The notes: a model not told the origin generated them from the letters alone. Counted from the first letter of the stretch, positions 43,721-55,410 are shown. The stretch is 64,000 nt of DNA from Shinisaurus crocodilurus (GCA_021292165.1 CM037877.1:127538402-127602401); one strand, 5' to 3'. A program made the numbers and translations.

Positions 43721-43831
43721 CAATGTTCTCCAACCTTGGGTCCCCAGATGTTTGTGGCCTATAACTCCCAGCATGCCCCAGCCAGCATAGCTGGCCAAAA
43801 ACATCTGGGGACCCAAGGTTGGAGAATACTG
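43721..43831. mobile_element. palindromic hAT MITE
   Basis: Ends CAATGTTCTCCAACC and GGTTGGAGAATACTG, each with one change from the family. The flanks TTCTAGCC and TTCTAGAC match at seven of eight positions. The target resembles that of the 3629 copy (TTCTAGAT). Confidence 0.88.
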
Positions 43832-43839
43832 TTCTAGAC

Positions 43840-44334
43840 TGATACGTGAAGAGAGACTCATTCATTATTTCAGGAATACACACCCTTGTTCTCTCTAGAC
43901 ATCTTTCTTGAGCAAGCACCTCCCCCCACCCTGGTGTATTTTAGCACATAGTGTATGAAAGACCAGCAGAACTACTCCTTACTATGTAAACACTGGAAAT
44001 GCTCTCAGTATAAATGTGTTCTTAAATGGTTTAGCAAAGTGATATAGGATAGGCCCTCATCAGTCAAGGTGTACGGAAGATGCAGCCTTGTGGGATCAGA
44101 GCACCCCCAAGTCCCAGCTAATGCAACTTGCCTAGTGTTAATTTATTCTTTAAACTCATTCTTGGATTTTTGCTAGCTCTTGAATCTTCCAATATGTGAC
44201 ATTGAAGACACATTTTGATGCATCCCCCCCCCCAATGTATCTACCCATGAGAATCCTTCCAAACCCAATTCTATAGATGCTAAATTAGATCTAAAAGAGG
44301 TAACCAAAAAAAGTGTGTGGATAACCTCATGGGA
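43840..44334. other. intergenic, no gene recognised
   Basis: No supported feature between the MITE and the RTE fragment. A poly-C run lies at 44225-44233. Confidence 0.4.
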
Positions 44335-44997
44335 TATGAATGTGTATGTGTATGCTTGCTTTATTGACTATGAGAAAGCTTTTGACAAAGTGAAACATGA
44401 CAAGTTAATCGAGTTGTTGGTAAACAAAGGTCTTGATTCAAGAGGTATTCATATAATCAGAAACTTGTACTGGCAACAAAAAGCTGCAGTGAAAGTTGAT
44501 GATCAGATGACAGAGGATATAGAAATACGAAGAGGAGTAAGACAAGGATGTATACTTTCACCATTGCTTTTTAATTTGTACTCGGGGAACATCTTTAAAG
44601 AAGCACTTGCCCATTTAAATGATGGTATCATTGTTAATGGAGAGATTATCAATACCCAATGTCAATATGCAGATGATACAGTATTGCTAGCTGATGGTCT
44701 ACAAAGACTACTTGATAAAGTTAGTGAAGTAAGTAATGAACATCATCTAAAAATGAATGTTAAGAAACCCAAGTACATGAGAATTAGTAAAAGGCAAGTA
44801 GTCCAAGAAAAACAGTTAAAAATTCAAAAGGAAAATGTGGAGCAGGTTGATAAATATAAATATCTTGGAATTTGGTTGAATGAGCAGTGGGATCCTCCTA
44901 ATAATGAAATAAAAGTTAGCATAGAGGTGGCCCGGAGTAGCTTTTTTAGGATGAAAAATGTAATATGTTACAATATTTCTCTTGTGAGGGAAAACAT
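44335..44997 (+). mobile_element. RTE-clade LINE, reverse-transcriptase fragment
   Basis: An open frame reads ACFIDYEKAFDKVKHDKL, RRGVRQGCILSPLLFNLYS, then QYADDTVLLADGLQ (the YADD catalytic box) and KYKYLGIWLNEQWDP. Order and wording match the RTE clade and differ from CR1, L1 and L2 seen elsewhere. Endonuclease and 3' end are missing. It is preserved as one open frame, so fairly young or an intact fragment. Confidence 0.85.
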
Positions 44998-45130
44998 TCA
45001 GAGGCAGGTGCTGGCTGAGGTCAGAGGCCAAGTCTGCTGTTACAGTAACAAGTCTCTGTGTGAAGGAGTTTAAATCTCTACAATTGGGAGGGAAATTTGT
45101 GAGAGAAATTAAACAGTACTGTAATCCAGT

Positions 45131-45630
45131 ATGGCAGAAATTTGGAGTTTAAAAAAGGAAGCACTGATTGAGAAATGTAAACAACTGAAGTTACAACATG
45201 ATGAGGGGGAAATGGTGGAGGAATTGAAAGTGATATTAATTAGATACCCAGCACAAGAACCTGAGGGAATATTTGAAATACCTAATCCAGGTGTGGCAGA
45301 TCCCAGTTATTTAGAAATCCTGAGAGAACAAAACAGATTAAGGGAGAAGGAAATGGAACAAAGGGAGAGGGAGATGAAATTTTAAGCTGAAGAGAAAGCA
45401 AAGGAGATGAAATTTCAGGCTGAGGAGAAAGCAAGAGAGATGGAATTTGAGGCAGAAAAGATAAAATTTCAAGCTGAGGAGAAAGCGAGGGATTGGGAGC
45501 AAAAAGAAAAAGATAGGCAGTTTGAGGCAGAAAGATTGTTCTTAGAACGAGAGAAATTTAAATCTGAGGAGAAATGGAAGGCTGTCGAGAGTGAATCTTT
45601 GAAAACTAGAAAGATTTCACCAAAAGACTT
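45131..45630 (+). pseudogene. Gypsy-type gag, N-terminal part
   Basis: Starts MAEIWSLKKEALIEKCKQL, an SAP-like N-terminal helix pair common in some reptile Gypsy gags, then a long charged coiled-coil region of repeated AEEKARE/MKFQ units. An in-frame TAA at 45383-45385 sits where the repeated unit predicts a Gln codon, consistent with one C-to-T change. Gag would form the capsid of the retrotransposon. A CR1 insertion interrupts it at 45631; it continues at 46866. Confidence 0.7.
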
Positions 45631-46865
45631 CATAGAATCATAGAAAAGTAGAGTTGGAAGGGGCCTACAAGGCCATCGAGTCCAACCCCCTGCTCAATGC
45701 AGGAATCCAGGTCAAAGCATCTCTGACAGATGTCTGTCCAGCTGCACCTTGAATGCCTCCAGACTGGGAGAGCCCACCACCTCCCTAGGTAGTTGATTCC
45801 ATTGTCTTATTGCTCTGACAGTCAGGAAATTTTTCCTGATGTTTAGGTGGAATCTAGGTTCCTGTAACTTGAGCCCATTATTCCGTGTCCTGCAAACTGG
45901 GATGAACGAGAAGAGATCTTTGCCCTCCTCTGTGTGACATCCCTTCAAATACTGGAAGAGTGCGATCATATCTCCCCTCAGTCTCCTCTTCTGAAGGCTA
46001 AACATGCCCAGTTCTTTCAGTCTCTCCTCATAGGGCCTTGTTTCCAGTCCCTTTATCATCCTTGTTGCCCTCCTCTGAACCCTCTCCAGTTTGTCTATGT
46101 CCTTCTTAAAGTGAGGTGCCCAGAACTGGACGCAGTACTCAAGATGAGGCCTAACCAGTGCCGAGTAAAGGGGAATTATCACTTCCCGCGATTTGGAAGC
46201 TATACTTCTATTAATACAGCCCAAAATAGCATTTGCCTTCTTTGCAGCCACATCGCATTGCTGGCTCATATTCAGTTTGTGATCTACCACAATTCCAAGA
46301 TCCTTCTCACTTGTAGTATTGTTGAGCCAAGTGTCCCCCATTCTGTAACTCTGCATTTGGTTTCCTCTCCCTAGGTGCAGCACTTGGCATTTATCCCTAT
46401 TAAATTTCATTCTGTTGTTTTCGGCCCAGCGCTCCAGCCTATCGAGGTCACTTTGAATTTTGTTTCTGTCTTCCAGAGTATTAGCTGTTCCACCCAACTT
46501 TGTGTCATCTGCAAATTTGATAAGCATTCCCTGTACCTCCTCATCCAAGTCATTAATAAAAATGTTGAAGAGCACCGGGCCCAGGACCGAGCCCTGTGGT
46601 ACCCCGCTCGTTACCTCTCCCCAGTTTGAGAAGGAACCATTGATAAGCACTCTTTGAGTCCGATTCTTTAGCCAATTGTGGATCCACCTGATAGTTGTTC
46701 CATCTAGCCCACTCTTAGCTAGCTTACTAATCAGGATATCATGAGGCACTTTGTCGAAAGCTTTGCTGAAGTCCAGATATATAATGTCCACAGCATTCCC
46801 ACAGTCCACAAGGGAGGTTACCCGATCAAAAAATGAGATCAGATTAGTCTGACAGGATTTGTTCT
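45631..46865 (-). mobile_element. CR1 LINE inserted into a Gypsy gag, 1.2 kb
   Basis: A 5'-truncated CR1 with the 3' end at 45631 (CATAGAATCATAGAAAAG on the plus strand). The flanking GACTT (45626-45630 and 46866-46870) is a 5-bp target duplication. Removing the element and one GACTT restores the gag reading frame across the junction, which confirms the boundaries. Confidence 0.9.
45712..46809 (-). CDS. CR1 reverse transcriptase, open C-terminal half of ORF2
   Basis: 365 codons with no stop. It contains YLDFSKAFDKVPHD near residue 9, [14 protein letters not shown] near residue 68, and the catalytic FADDTKLGG near residue 99. The thumb and C-terminal parts include GCINRSIASKSREV and [11 protein letters not shown]. 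The endonuclease and early reverse transcriptase were lost to 5' truncation, so it is a fragment and not a gene in use. The intact frame argues for a recent insertion. Confidence 0.85.
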   Translation of the reverse strand: MDCGNAVDIIYLDFSKAFDKVPHDILISKLAKSGLDGTTIRWIHNWLKNRTQRVLINGSFSNWGEVTSGVPQGSVLGPVLFNIFINDLDEEVQGMLIKFADDTKLGGTANTLEDRNKIQSDLDRLERWAENNRMKFNRDKCQVLHLGRGNQMQSYRMGDTWLNNTTSEKDLGIVVDHKLNMSQQCDVAAKKANAILGCINRSIASKSREVIIPLYSALVRPHLEYCVQFWAPHFKKDIDKLERVQRRATRMIKGLETRPYEERLKELGMFSLQKRRLRGDMIALFQYLKGCHTEEGKDLFSFIPVCRTRNNGLKLQEPRFHLNIRKNFLTVRAIRQWNQLPREVVGSPSLEAFKVQLDRHLSEML

Positions 46866-47200
46866 GACTTTAGCCCTTTCACCTCAGGAGATGATCCAGA
46901 ACTATTCCTAAGCAATTCTGAGAGAGCAGCACAGGCCTGGGAGCTCCCAAAAGCAGAATATATGCATTGTATTCCTAGTTTAATTAAACCTGAGCTGGCT
47001 GAGATATACCAAACTTTGCCCATAGATAATCCTATCACCTATAACATGTTTAAGGAAGCAGTATTTCAGAGATTCAGGTTAGGGCCTGAACATTTTAGAA
47101 AGGCATTTAGAGCTTTGGGAGTAAACTTGACCAATCTGTGGAATAAGTGGATGGACACTGGGAAGGCTACAGATGTGAAGAGAGTAATATTGAGTAATAC
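46866..47200 (+). pseudogene. Gypsy-type gag, SCAN-like part
   Basis: Carries on the 45131 frame after the CR1. It reads DDPELFLSNSERAAQAW, LIKPELAEIYQTLP and AVFQRFRLGPEHFRKAFR, which resembles the capsid region from which vertebrate SCAN domains derive. It degenerates after about 47200 with no nucleocapsid or pol. Confidence 0.65.
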
Positions 47201-47369
47201 TGCCCTCTTGTTCCTCACTGGGTCTGTTTTGGCTCCAATCCTGCAGGTACTCATATATCTGAGTTTGCTATTTATTAGAGGGGACCAATGGGACTCAAAT
47301 TTTGCAATGCAGCACCACCCTCTTTAAAGAAATTAACCAGTTCAAGGTGGCAGCCAACCAGCCAGTCAT

Positions 47370-47465
47370 GCCTTCCTCCAGGCCAGTCTCCCCCAACCTG
47401 CTGCCATCCAGATGTTTTGGACTACAATTCCCATAATCCCTGATCATCTATGATGGCAGCGTAGC
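47370..47465. mobile_element. half of a hAT-type MITE
   Basis: CAGTCTCCCCCAACCTGCTG and CCAGATGTTTTGGACTAC followed by AATTCCCATAATCCCTGATC is the left arm of a MITE related to those at 3629 and 60483. The right arm is missing. Confidence 0.55.
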
Positions 47466-48419
47466 CCCCATTTTGCATCCTCCACAATGCAGGTGTGAGG
47501 GGGATGGGGTTGGCTGGGCCTGACAGGAAATGACATCCCAGATAGCTGGAGGAGGCCAGGCTGGAGAAGGCTGCCTTAAGCTGTTTGATTCTGAAAGAGA
47601 CCGCTTCCTTCTCCCTTCCTCCCTCCTGTTCCAGTTTTTTCCCCCAGCTAACATTTCCTTTTGCATTCTGACTCTGGGTATGCTTCCAGACAATCGTCCT
47701 GCCTCATTCACGGAGTCCAGATAAGTTTGTCTTTCATTTTGTAACCCCTCTCATGTTTTCCAACTGCTTCTTTCACCCTTTTTCTTACCACGGAAAATCC
47801 ATTAAGGAGGAAAGAAAGAATAGCTGCACAGTGCCTTTTGGTAGTGCTAGAAGCCCTCCATCTAGAAGCACCTGGGAATTTCTTAGGGAAAGGGCAAGCC
47901 TATCTCTATGAAAAAATATATGCCTTTCTCTGTGTGTGATCTCCACCCCCTGTACATATGTATTCTGCTGTACTCTGTACAAACAGCCTCTTGGAATTCT
48001 CCACCCGATTTGCGGGCAGAGGAATTTCACCGATTTCCTCCAGGGAGAGGAGGAGTTCTCCAATAGTTTCCCCACAGCTAGGGTCCACCATTGGCAGGGG
48101 TTGCAGCACAGGTTTTATTTTTTTTCTAAGGGTGTGTGTGTGTGTCTGTCTGTGTGCGTGCGTGCCACTGCAAATGACAACAGCTCAGCTGTGCTGGCAG
48201 CCTAGCCTCCACTTTGCATCCTTCACAATGCATGTGTGAAAGGGGCAGTGTTGTGTCTATCTCCAGGGAATAGGTGGAGCTAGTATTGCTCCAAAATCTG
48301 TACTCTGATTTTCTGGAGGTTTTCTTTCCCATGAAAGAGGCCTCCATTTTCCTGCCTCAATCTCAGGACATTTCATAATATATTCTGAATTTATTTTGGT
48401 GGTGTTTTTGAATTTACCT

Positions 48420-48660
48420 AATCACTGCGAGGTGGCCAAGGGTGCTGTGTGTATTTTATCTTCCTATTATGCATTTCTCCATTGCTCTGCAGCCTCCCAG
48501 CCTGCCTGCGCTTCCTGATCTGAAAAGGCCCTATGGGAGGAATAGCCTCATGATGTCTTTAACTGAAGTGCAGGAAGCCAAAGAGGCTACAGACAGTGTA
48601 CAATGAAATGCACGACACTCACACACACTCCGCAGCCACCTCATAAGTAAGGTAACTTGA
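48420..48660. repeat. imperfect palindromic repeat
   Basis: 48420-48535 (GAGGTGGCCAAGGGTG to AAAAGGCCCTATGGGAGG) is related in inverted orientation to 48545-48660 (GAAGTGCAGGAAGCC to CCGCAGCCACCTCA). A single arm occurs at 17008-17147. Confidence 0.5.
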
Positions 48661-48852
48661 ACCCAACCCATGAGAATTACTCAGAAATTTTTCTTCTCCT
48701 TTGAATATCCCCCCCGAAAGTAATTACTTTTCCATCAAATTGAATGAGGATGGTTTAACAAAATGTGGGAGAACTCTTCAGCACAGCACCACTCCACTGT
48801 TCATGTGCTCAGATGACGACATACGAATGTGTCCTACTTCCCCAGCCTGTCT

Positions 48853-48887
<35 letters not shown>
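48853..48887. repeat. (CAG)n microsatellite, about 11 units
   Basis: A CAG trinucleotide tract. No surrounding frame supports a coding polyglutamine. Confidence 0.92.
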
Positions 48888-48888
<1 letters not shown>

Positions 48889-49166
48889 AGAATGCATCAT
48901 TGCTGCTAAATGCCAGACCTTGCCACCAGTTTCAGAGAGGTTTGAAAGGCAGGGAGAGGACTGCTCCTCTCCCAGGATGTTGGTGTTTTTGTGTAGGCCC
49001 TGTGAGATTCCACGCTTACCTGCTGTCACTTCATTTTAACAGCATCCAGAAGTTTAGTTAATTGACTTTGTACATTGCACATATGTTTGGCATTCCCCTC
49101 CTGTTTCCTCCCTGTGACTGCATGCATAGCCTTCCTGGTTTCTGTGGTGCTTGACCATAAGGTTTT

Positions 49167-49982
49167 TGTGAAGGACCGCCACTGGTCCTTTTGCGTGAGT
49201 TTGGGAGTTAACGGGTTAACTGGTACTGAAAAAACTCCCCTTAAGCGGTTCCCGGGTGAACTGAGGGCAACCGCTATCAATAGACATAGAGCGAAAGCTT
49301 ACGGCAGACAGGCAGAGATTTTGTTTATATCACCTTTAATTGAGCGTGGCAAAGTTTTCAGATAAGAACTCCACCGTAAACAAGAACAATCTATAAAACT
49401 TAATGGAGCGTGCAGCTCCAATACACATTCAGCCTAAAGGAGGCTTGCAGAAATTACACAGGCAGTATTGACCTCAGAGAATCTAAGTTTCCTAGGAAGA
49501 GTCTCACCGTAAGTTGTTCTAACTTACAGCCAATCACTGAGTGTCCTGCTCGGGGTTGCGAGGCTTGTCCTGACCGGAGTCATGGACCGGTTCCGTGCAG
49601 TCCTACACCTTGCTTCCAAACCTATTGGGGCTCAGCGACCCCCTTTTACCCCGTCTCTTTGCTCCCCCCTCCCCTACAGCTGACAGGCTGAACCAGTTTT
49701 TCCCGCTCAGGATCTTGGCGCCCCTTGGTGCTTGAGGGTACTTGGCAGCTCTTTGAGACTGCCGGGGAATCCTGGCGCCCCTCGGGTGCGTGAGGGTTTT
49801 TGGCAGCTCTTTGACACTGCTGGGGGGGAACCATTGGGGTGCATGCAGATGTGTCCCATTGAGGTGAATGCAAATGTAGGCTGATGCAAATGACTGCTCG
49901 GAACTGAACTACCTCTGCCCTAGGCAGAGGTCATGCAGGTGGCGGTGTGGGTGTGTGTGTCTGGTCCAGCTTTCTCTCCACA
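49167..49982 (-). mobile_element. solo LTR, family A, minus strand
   Basis: An 816-bp LTR. On the minus strand it runs from TGTGGAGAGAAAGC to GGCGGTCCTTCACA. The perfect 5-bp repeat GTTTT flanks it (49162-49166 and 49983-49987). It matches the 32772-33590 copy in the 3' part (GGTTAACCCGTTAA) and in the 5' part (CAGTCTCAAAGAGCTG). About 60 bp is duplicated in tandem inside it: TTGGCAGCTCTTTGAGACTGC near 49742 and again near 49799. Confidence 0.9.
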
Positions 49983-49987
49983 GTTTT

Positions 49988-50558
49988 ATTTTTTAGAGGG
50001 TTTTTTTAAATATACTTCTGCAAACCTCAGGGTTCCCCAAGCATGGAGAAAGAAGGTACTCTTGTTCGTTGGAGGCCCCATTTTGACTCCAGTCCTGTCG
50101 ACACTCAACTGCCAGAGTTTGCTATTGGAACGAATGGTGATAGCAATTGATAGATCTATCCTCCACAAATTTGACTATTTCCCTTATAGTATAGTAATTT
50201 ATGCCAGTGGCCATCTCTGCATCTCATGGCAGTCAATTTTATATGTTTCAGTGCAATCCCATGTATGTCCCACTCTATTCAAAGGGCCTTAATCCCTAGG
50301 AATTGGGTTTAGGATTGTAGCCTTAATTATGAGTTGTGCATGTGGGTGAGAGAAGAAATGCATTGCTTGGCCTGAATTTACAGCCCATCCATTTCATTGT
50401 GTGACCCTAAGCTCTAATGTGATGAAGGGGGGGGGGGAAATTCTCTCTATCCACTTTCTCCACACCATGCATAATTAATAAACACTTATATCACCTCCTA
50501 GTCATCTTTTTTCTAAATTAAAACATCCCCAACGTTTCACTTTAGCCCTTTCTCCACT
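49988..50558. other. intergenic, with foldback-repeat remnant
   Basis: No gene. 50250-50326 (CAGTGCAATCCCATGTATG ... TTTAGGATTGTAGCC) is an eroded foldback copy. Confidence 0.45.
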
Positions 50559-50566
50559 CCCTAGAT

Positions 50567-50687
50567 CAGTGTTCTCCAACCTTGGGCCCCCAGATGTTTT
50601 TGGCCTACAACTCCCAGCATGCCCCAGCCAGCGTAGCTAGGAGTTGTAGGCCAAAAACATCTGGGGACCCAAGGTTGGAGAACACTG
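50567..50687. mobile_element. palindromic hAT MITE
   Basis: CAGTGTTCTCCAACC to GGTTGGAGAACACTG, flanked by the perfect 8-bp repeat CCCTAGAT (50559-50566 and 50688-50695). Nearly symmetrical arms. Confidence 0.92.
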
Positions 50688-50695
50688 CCCTAGAT

Positions 50696-52208
50696 CAATT
50701 TGCTTGTCTTTTTCCCATTTCTATCACAAAATCACACACTTTTGAAATGGGGTGATCAGAATTCCATTGGCAAGAATTAATGTTTTGTTGGTTGTGAAAA
50801 TGTTTCCTGTTAAATGAGGGACAGCTCCAAGCATCACCTCTCCACCCTCCCCCATTAATTAAAAAAATGTTAGCTAAGCACTAACATTGCCTTGGAAAGG
50901 GGGGGACGGATCCAGATTTGTTTGGGGTTTTTTTTTTTAGCATGGAACAGATGGGTTGACAAGTCTAATGAAGAACATGAACTGTTCCTGAAGAGTCAGC
51001 ATAACCTGTGTGCAAGAAAAGGCTTATGAAATGACTTCCCTTCCATGCCTCCCACTCACAGCTCTACAGGGGTCTTTGACGCACCCCCACCCCACCGTTC
51101 ACCAGCTCAGCATCACATGGCAGGGAACAGCAGTTTCTGATGGATGTGGTAAGTGGACGTGGCCTTGCAAAAACTTGGGATCAATGGCTTATGCCTGGTT
51201 CAGATTCAGCTGTAGACCCTTCATTTGTAACCATCCCCAAAAGAAAACAGTTAGGGGAGGAAGCCAGGTGATGGGCTGAGTATGTGAACAAGTATCACAG
51301 TAGACGTGCAATCTTCACAGGAACTTTGGAGTGTATGGCTAAGCAAGGTGGACAGAAGAATATTTTCTCTCTTTTCCACCCTACCTCATAATTGCCTTTA
51401 TTAGCAGTTCTTAGGAAATGATGGAGAGTGAATGAATGAATGAATATATTTATTATGGTCGATGACCAGCACCTATGATGGAGAGTGTGAAAGCCCAATC
51501 AGGAGATCAATACTGGCATCACTGCAGCACTGGGGTTTGAATGTTCCAAAATACAACATTGTATCTAGGAGCCTTAGATCCTTTATATTATAGCCAGATA
51601 ATGTCGATGGGCGGGGCCTCGCCCCTGAAATCCCTCCCCTCCCACATGACATCATCCACCCCAACCTACCCACTTAAAAAAATATCCATACAGAAAGGCA
51701 TGGGCCTCTCTCCACATGGAGAAAGGGACTTGGCCAGCCCAGGACATACTTGCGGGAGCCGATTCCTACAAACACCGGCTGAGCTGGGCTACTCCGTCCT
51801 GCGTGTGTCCCAGTCAGTGCATGAGTGGTGCGGAAACTGGTGCAGGGGAATCCCCAGGTTCTCTCTGAGATTCCCCCTTGCACCACAGCTTTAGGAGGGG
51901 ACAGGGCTTGGGGAAGGCAGGGGCCAGGGACCGTGGAGGGTGCTTACCCCTCCACAAGTTGGATTGGGCCTCAGCACAGGCTGGATTAGGTCCACAGGCT
52001 GGAGGTCACCCTCCCCTGCTTCATATAAATTTCTTTTGGTCAGCTTGATTGTTTCCAGATTTATATTAGTGAAGGTGACAGGAAGAATGGAGTGAACTTC
52101 AATAATCAGAGGCAACACCAGTCCGCCCAGCCCTAATGTAGGATACCATACTTGAGCAAACAAAAACAAAATAGCAAACAGCACTTGTTTTCAGGGGTTA
52201 CTCTGAAG
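50696..52208. other. intergenic, no gene recognised
   Basis: No supported frame or element. Contains a (GAAT)n run at 51431-51446. Confidence 0.4.
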
Positions 52209-54052
52209 TAGAAAAGTCTCTACAATCTTCGATGTCTCTATACTAATGCCCAGAGTATGGGTAACAAACAGGACGAACTTGAACTCTTGATACATGAGGG
52301 CAAATATGACTTGATAGGGTTAACTAAAACCTGGTGGGATGACTCCATTGGCTGGAATACAGCAATTGAAGGGTATAACTTGTTCAAAAGGAACAGAAGC
52401 AACAGAAAGGGAGGTGGAGTTGCGCTGTATGTTAAAGATACGTATCTCTGCATAGAGATACAGGAAGAGGAGCTTGACAGCCCCATTGAGAGCATCTGGG
52501 TTAAAATAAATGGGGCAAAGAATAAAACGAACATGGCGGTTGGAGTCTACTACCGACCACCCAATCAAGGAGAAGACACGGATGAAACTTTTGAAAAGCA
52601 AATTGCCATTGTTTCAAGGAGGCACGATGTGGTAGTAATGGGTGACTTCAATTTCCCTTATATCTGTTGGGAGACTTATTCAGCCAAACATGGCCCCTCC
52701 AAGAAATTCCTGAGATGTGCTGCTGATAACTTCCTCCTACAGAAAGTGGAGGAAGGAACTAGAGGATCAGCTATCCTTGACCTGATTCTAACCAACAGAG
52801 ACGAGTTAGTGGATAAAGTGGCAGTTTCGGGAACTCTGGGGGAAAGTGACCATGTTATACTTGAGTTCTTGATTCTAAAGGAAGCAAAAGCTGAGTGTAG
52901 CCAAACGTGTACCCTGGATTTTAGGAAAGCCAATTTTAACAAACTCAGAATAATGATAAGTAAGGTCCCATGGCAAGCGACTCTAATGAGAAAAGGAGCC
53001 CAGGATGGGTGGGAGTTTTTTAAAAAGGAAATTTTAAAGGCACAATTGCAAACAATTCCCACAAGGAAAAAAGGCAAAGGGCAACAGAAGAAGCCAATGT
53101 GGCTTCACAATAAACTCAAAGATGACCTGAAAACAAAAAAGGACACGTATAGGAAGTGGAAGGAAGGACAGGCTACAAGGGAAGAGTACAGGCAGGTAGC
53201 ACAGAACTGGAGGAATAGTGTCAGGAAGGCTAAAGCTGAGAATGAGCTGAGGCTAGCGAGGAATGCTAAAAACAACAAGAAAGCTTTCTTCAGATACATG
53301 CACAGTAAAAGACAGAGGAAAGAAATGGTGCTTCAACTACGCAATGAGGATGACAAATTGATAATAGAAGACAAAGAAAAGGCAGAAGTAATTCCTACTT
53401 CGGCTTGATCTTCTCCCAAAAGAGAGTCTATGACCCCCCTGGCAAACCTGAAGTGCAGACTGAAGGGGCAGGATTGCAGCTTGAAATTGATAGGCAAATG
53501 GTCAAGGAGCGCCTGATTACTTTGAATGAGTTTAAATCTCCAGGGCCTGATGAACTGCATCCTAGAGTAATAAAGGAACTGGCAGAAGAACTCTCAGAAC
53601 CACTGTCTATTATCTTTGAGAAATCATGGAGGACAGGTGAAGTGCCAGATGACTGGAGGAGGGCAAATGTTGTTCCCATCTTCAAAAAGGGCAAGAAGGA
53701 GGAACCTGGGTACTACAGACCAGTCAGTCTGACATCAATCCCTGGGAAAATTTTGGAGCAGATGATAAAGAAGTCAGTCTGCAAGCACCTTGAAAACAAT
53801 GCAGTGATTAGTAGAAACCAGCATGGATTTGTCAAAAACAAATCCTGTTAGACTAATCTGATCTCATTTTTTGATCGGGTAACCTCCCTTGTGGACTGTG
53901 GGAATGCTGTGGACATAATATATCTGGACTTCAGCAAAGCTTTCGACAAAGTGCCTCATGATATGCTGATTAGCAAGCTAGCTAAAAGTGGGCTAGATGG
54001 AACAACTATCAGGTGGATCCACAATTGGCTACAGAATCGGACTCAAAGAGTG
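52209..54052 (+). mobile_element. CR1 LINE copy A, endonuclease to mid reverse transcriptase
   Basis: A 5'-truncated CR1 starting in the ORF2 endonuclease (YTNAQSMGNKQDELELL) and running to WLQNRTQRV of the reverse transcriptase, where it stops abruptly at 54052 against a minus-strand CR1. Endonuclease blocks TKTWWDD, YYRPPNQ, MGDFNFPYICWE and GESDHVILEF are present. The usual ETWW is KTWW here, which loses the catalytic-region Glu. Confidence 0.9.
52257..54052 (+). pseudogene. CR1 ORF2 of copy A, broken
   Basis: Open from 52257 to 53408, then frameshifted near 53395 by loss of a few bases around GCAGAAGTAATTCC. It is open again to a TAG at 53850 (where the other copies encode Gln) and then to 54052. 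It cannot make a full protein. Confidence 0.85.
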
Positions 54053-55410
54053 CAATTCTGCCCCTTCAGTCTGCACTTCAGGTTTGCCAGGGGGGTCATA
54101 GACCCTCTTTTGGGAGAAGACCGTGCCGAAGTAGGAATTGAACACTTCTGCCTTTTCTTTGTCTTCTGTTATCAATTTGCCATCCTCATTGCGTAGTTGA
54201 ACCACCAGTTCTTTCTTCTGTCTTTTACTGTGCATGTATCTGAAGAAAGCTTTTTTGTTGCTTTTAGCATTCCTCGCTAACCTTAGCTCATTCTCAGCTT
54301 TAGCCTTCCTGACACTATTCCTGCAGTTCTGTGCTACCTGCCTGTACTCTTCCCCTGTAGCCTGTCCTTCCTTCCACTTCCGATACGTGTCCTTTTTTGT
54401 TTTCAGGTCATCTTTGAGTTTATTGTGAAGCCACATTGGCTTCTTCTGTTGCCCTCTGCCTTTTTTCCTTGTGGGAATTGTTTGCAATTGTGCCTTTAAA
54501 ATTTCCTTTTTTAAAACTCCCACCCCTCCTGGGCTCCCTTTCTCGTGAGAGTCACTTGCCATGGGATCTTACTAATCATTGTTCTGAGTTTGTTAAAATT
54601 GGCTTTCCTAAAATCCAGGGTACGTGTTTGGCTACACTCAGCTTTTGCTTCCGTTAGAATCAAGAACTCAAGTATAACATGGTCACTTTCCCCCAGAGTT
54701 CCCGAAACTGCCACTTTATCCACTAACTCGTCTCTGTTGGTTAGAATCAGGTCAAGGATAGCCGATCCTCTAGTTCCTTCCTCCACTTTCTGTAGGAGGA
54801 AGTTATCAGCAGCACAGCTCAGGAATTTCTTGGAGGGGCCATGTTTGGCTGAATAAGTCTCCCAACAGATATCAGGGAAATTGAAGTCTCCCATTACTAC
54901 CACATCGTGCCTCCTTGAAACAATGGCAATTTGCTTTTCAAAAGTTCCATCCTCGTCTTCTCCTTGATTGGGTGGTCGGTAGTAGACTCCAACCGCCATG
55001 TTCATTTTATTCTTTGCCCCCTTTATTTTAACCCAGATGCTCTCAATGGGGCTGCCAAGCACCTCTTCCTGTATCTCTGTGCAGAGATACGTATTTTTAA
55101 CATACAGTGCAACTCCACCTCCCTTTCTGTTGCTCCTGTTCCTTTTGAACAAGTTATACCCTTCAATTGCTGTATTCCAGTCATGGGAGTCATCCCACCA
55201 GGTTTCAGTTATCCCTATCAAGTCGTACTTGCCCTCATGTATCAAGAGTTCAAGTTCGTCTTGTTTATTGCCCATACTCTGGGCATTAGTATAGAGACAT
55301 TGAAGACTATGTGCTTTATAGTCCGACTTTCCCCCTACATTTTGTGGTAGACTATCAATGGGCACCGCTGGAGCTGTTCTCTCCATTGTGGCATAGAGGC
55401 CTTCTTCCAT
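54053..55410 (-). pseudogene. CR1 ORF2 of copy B, endonuclease part, broken
   Basis: Open for 299 codons from 55410. It contains the endonuclease motifs LYTNAQSMGNK, ITETWWDD (Glu kept, unlike copy A), YYRPPNQ, MGDFNFPDICWE and SDHVILEF. A frameshift near 54515-54560 moves the frame to 54029-54562. The sequence then ends at the inversion junction before the catalytic reverse-transcriptase motifs. Confidence 0.85.

Larger units (their letters stand above)
47466..49161. other. intergenic with repeats
   Basis: No gene. Holds the palindromic pair at 48420-48660 and a CAG tract. The rest is unassigned. Confidence 0.4.

Noticed and set aside
48853..48887. CAG tract as a coding polyglutamine
   Set aside because: No supported exon around it and no splice or domain context.
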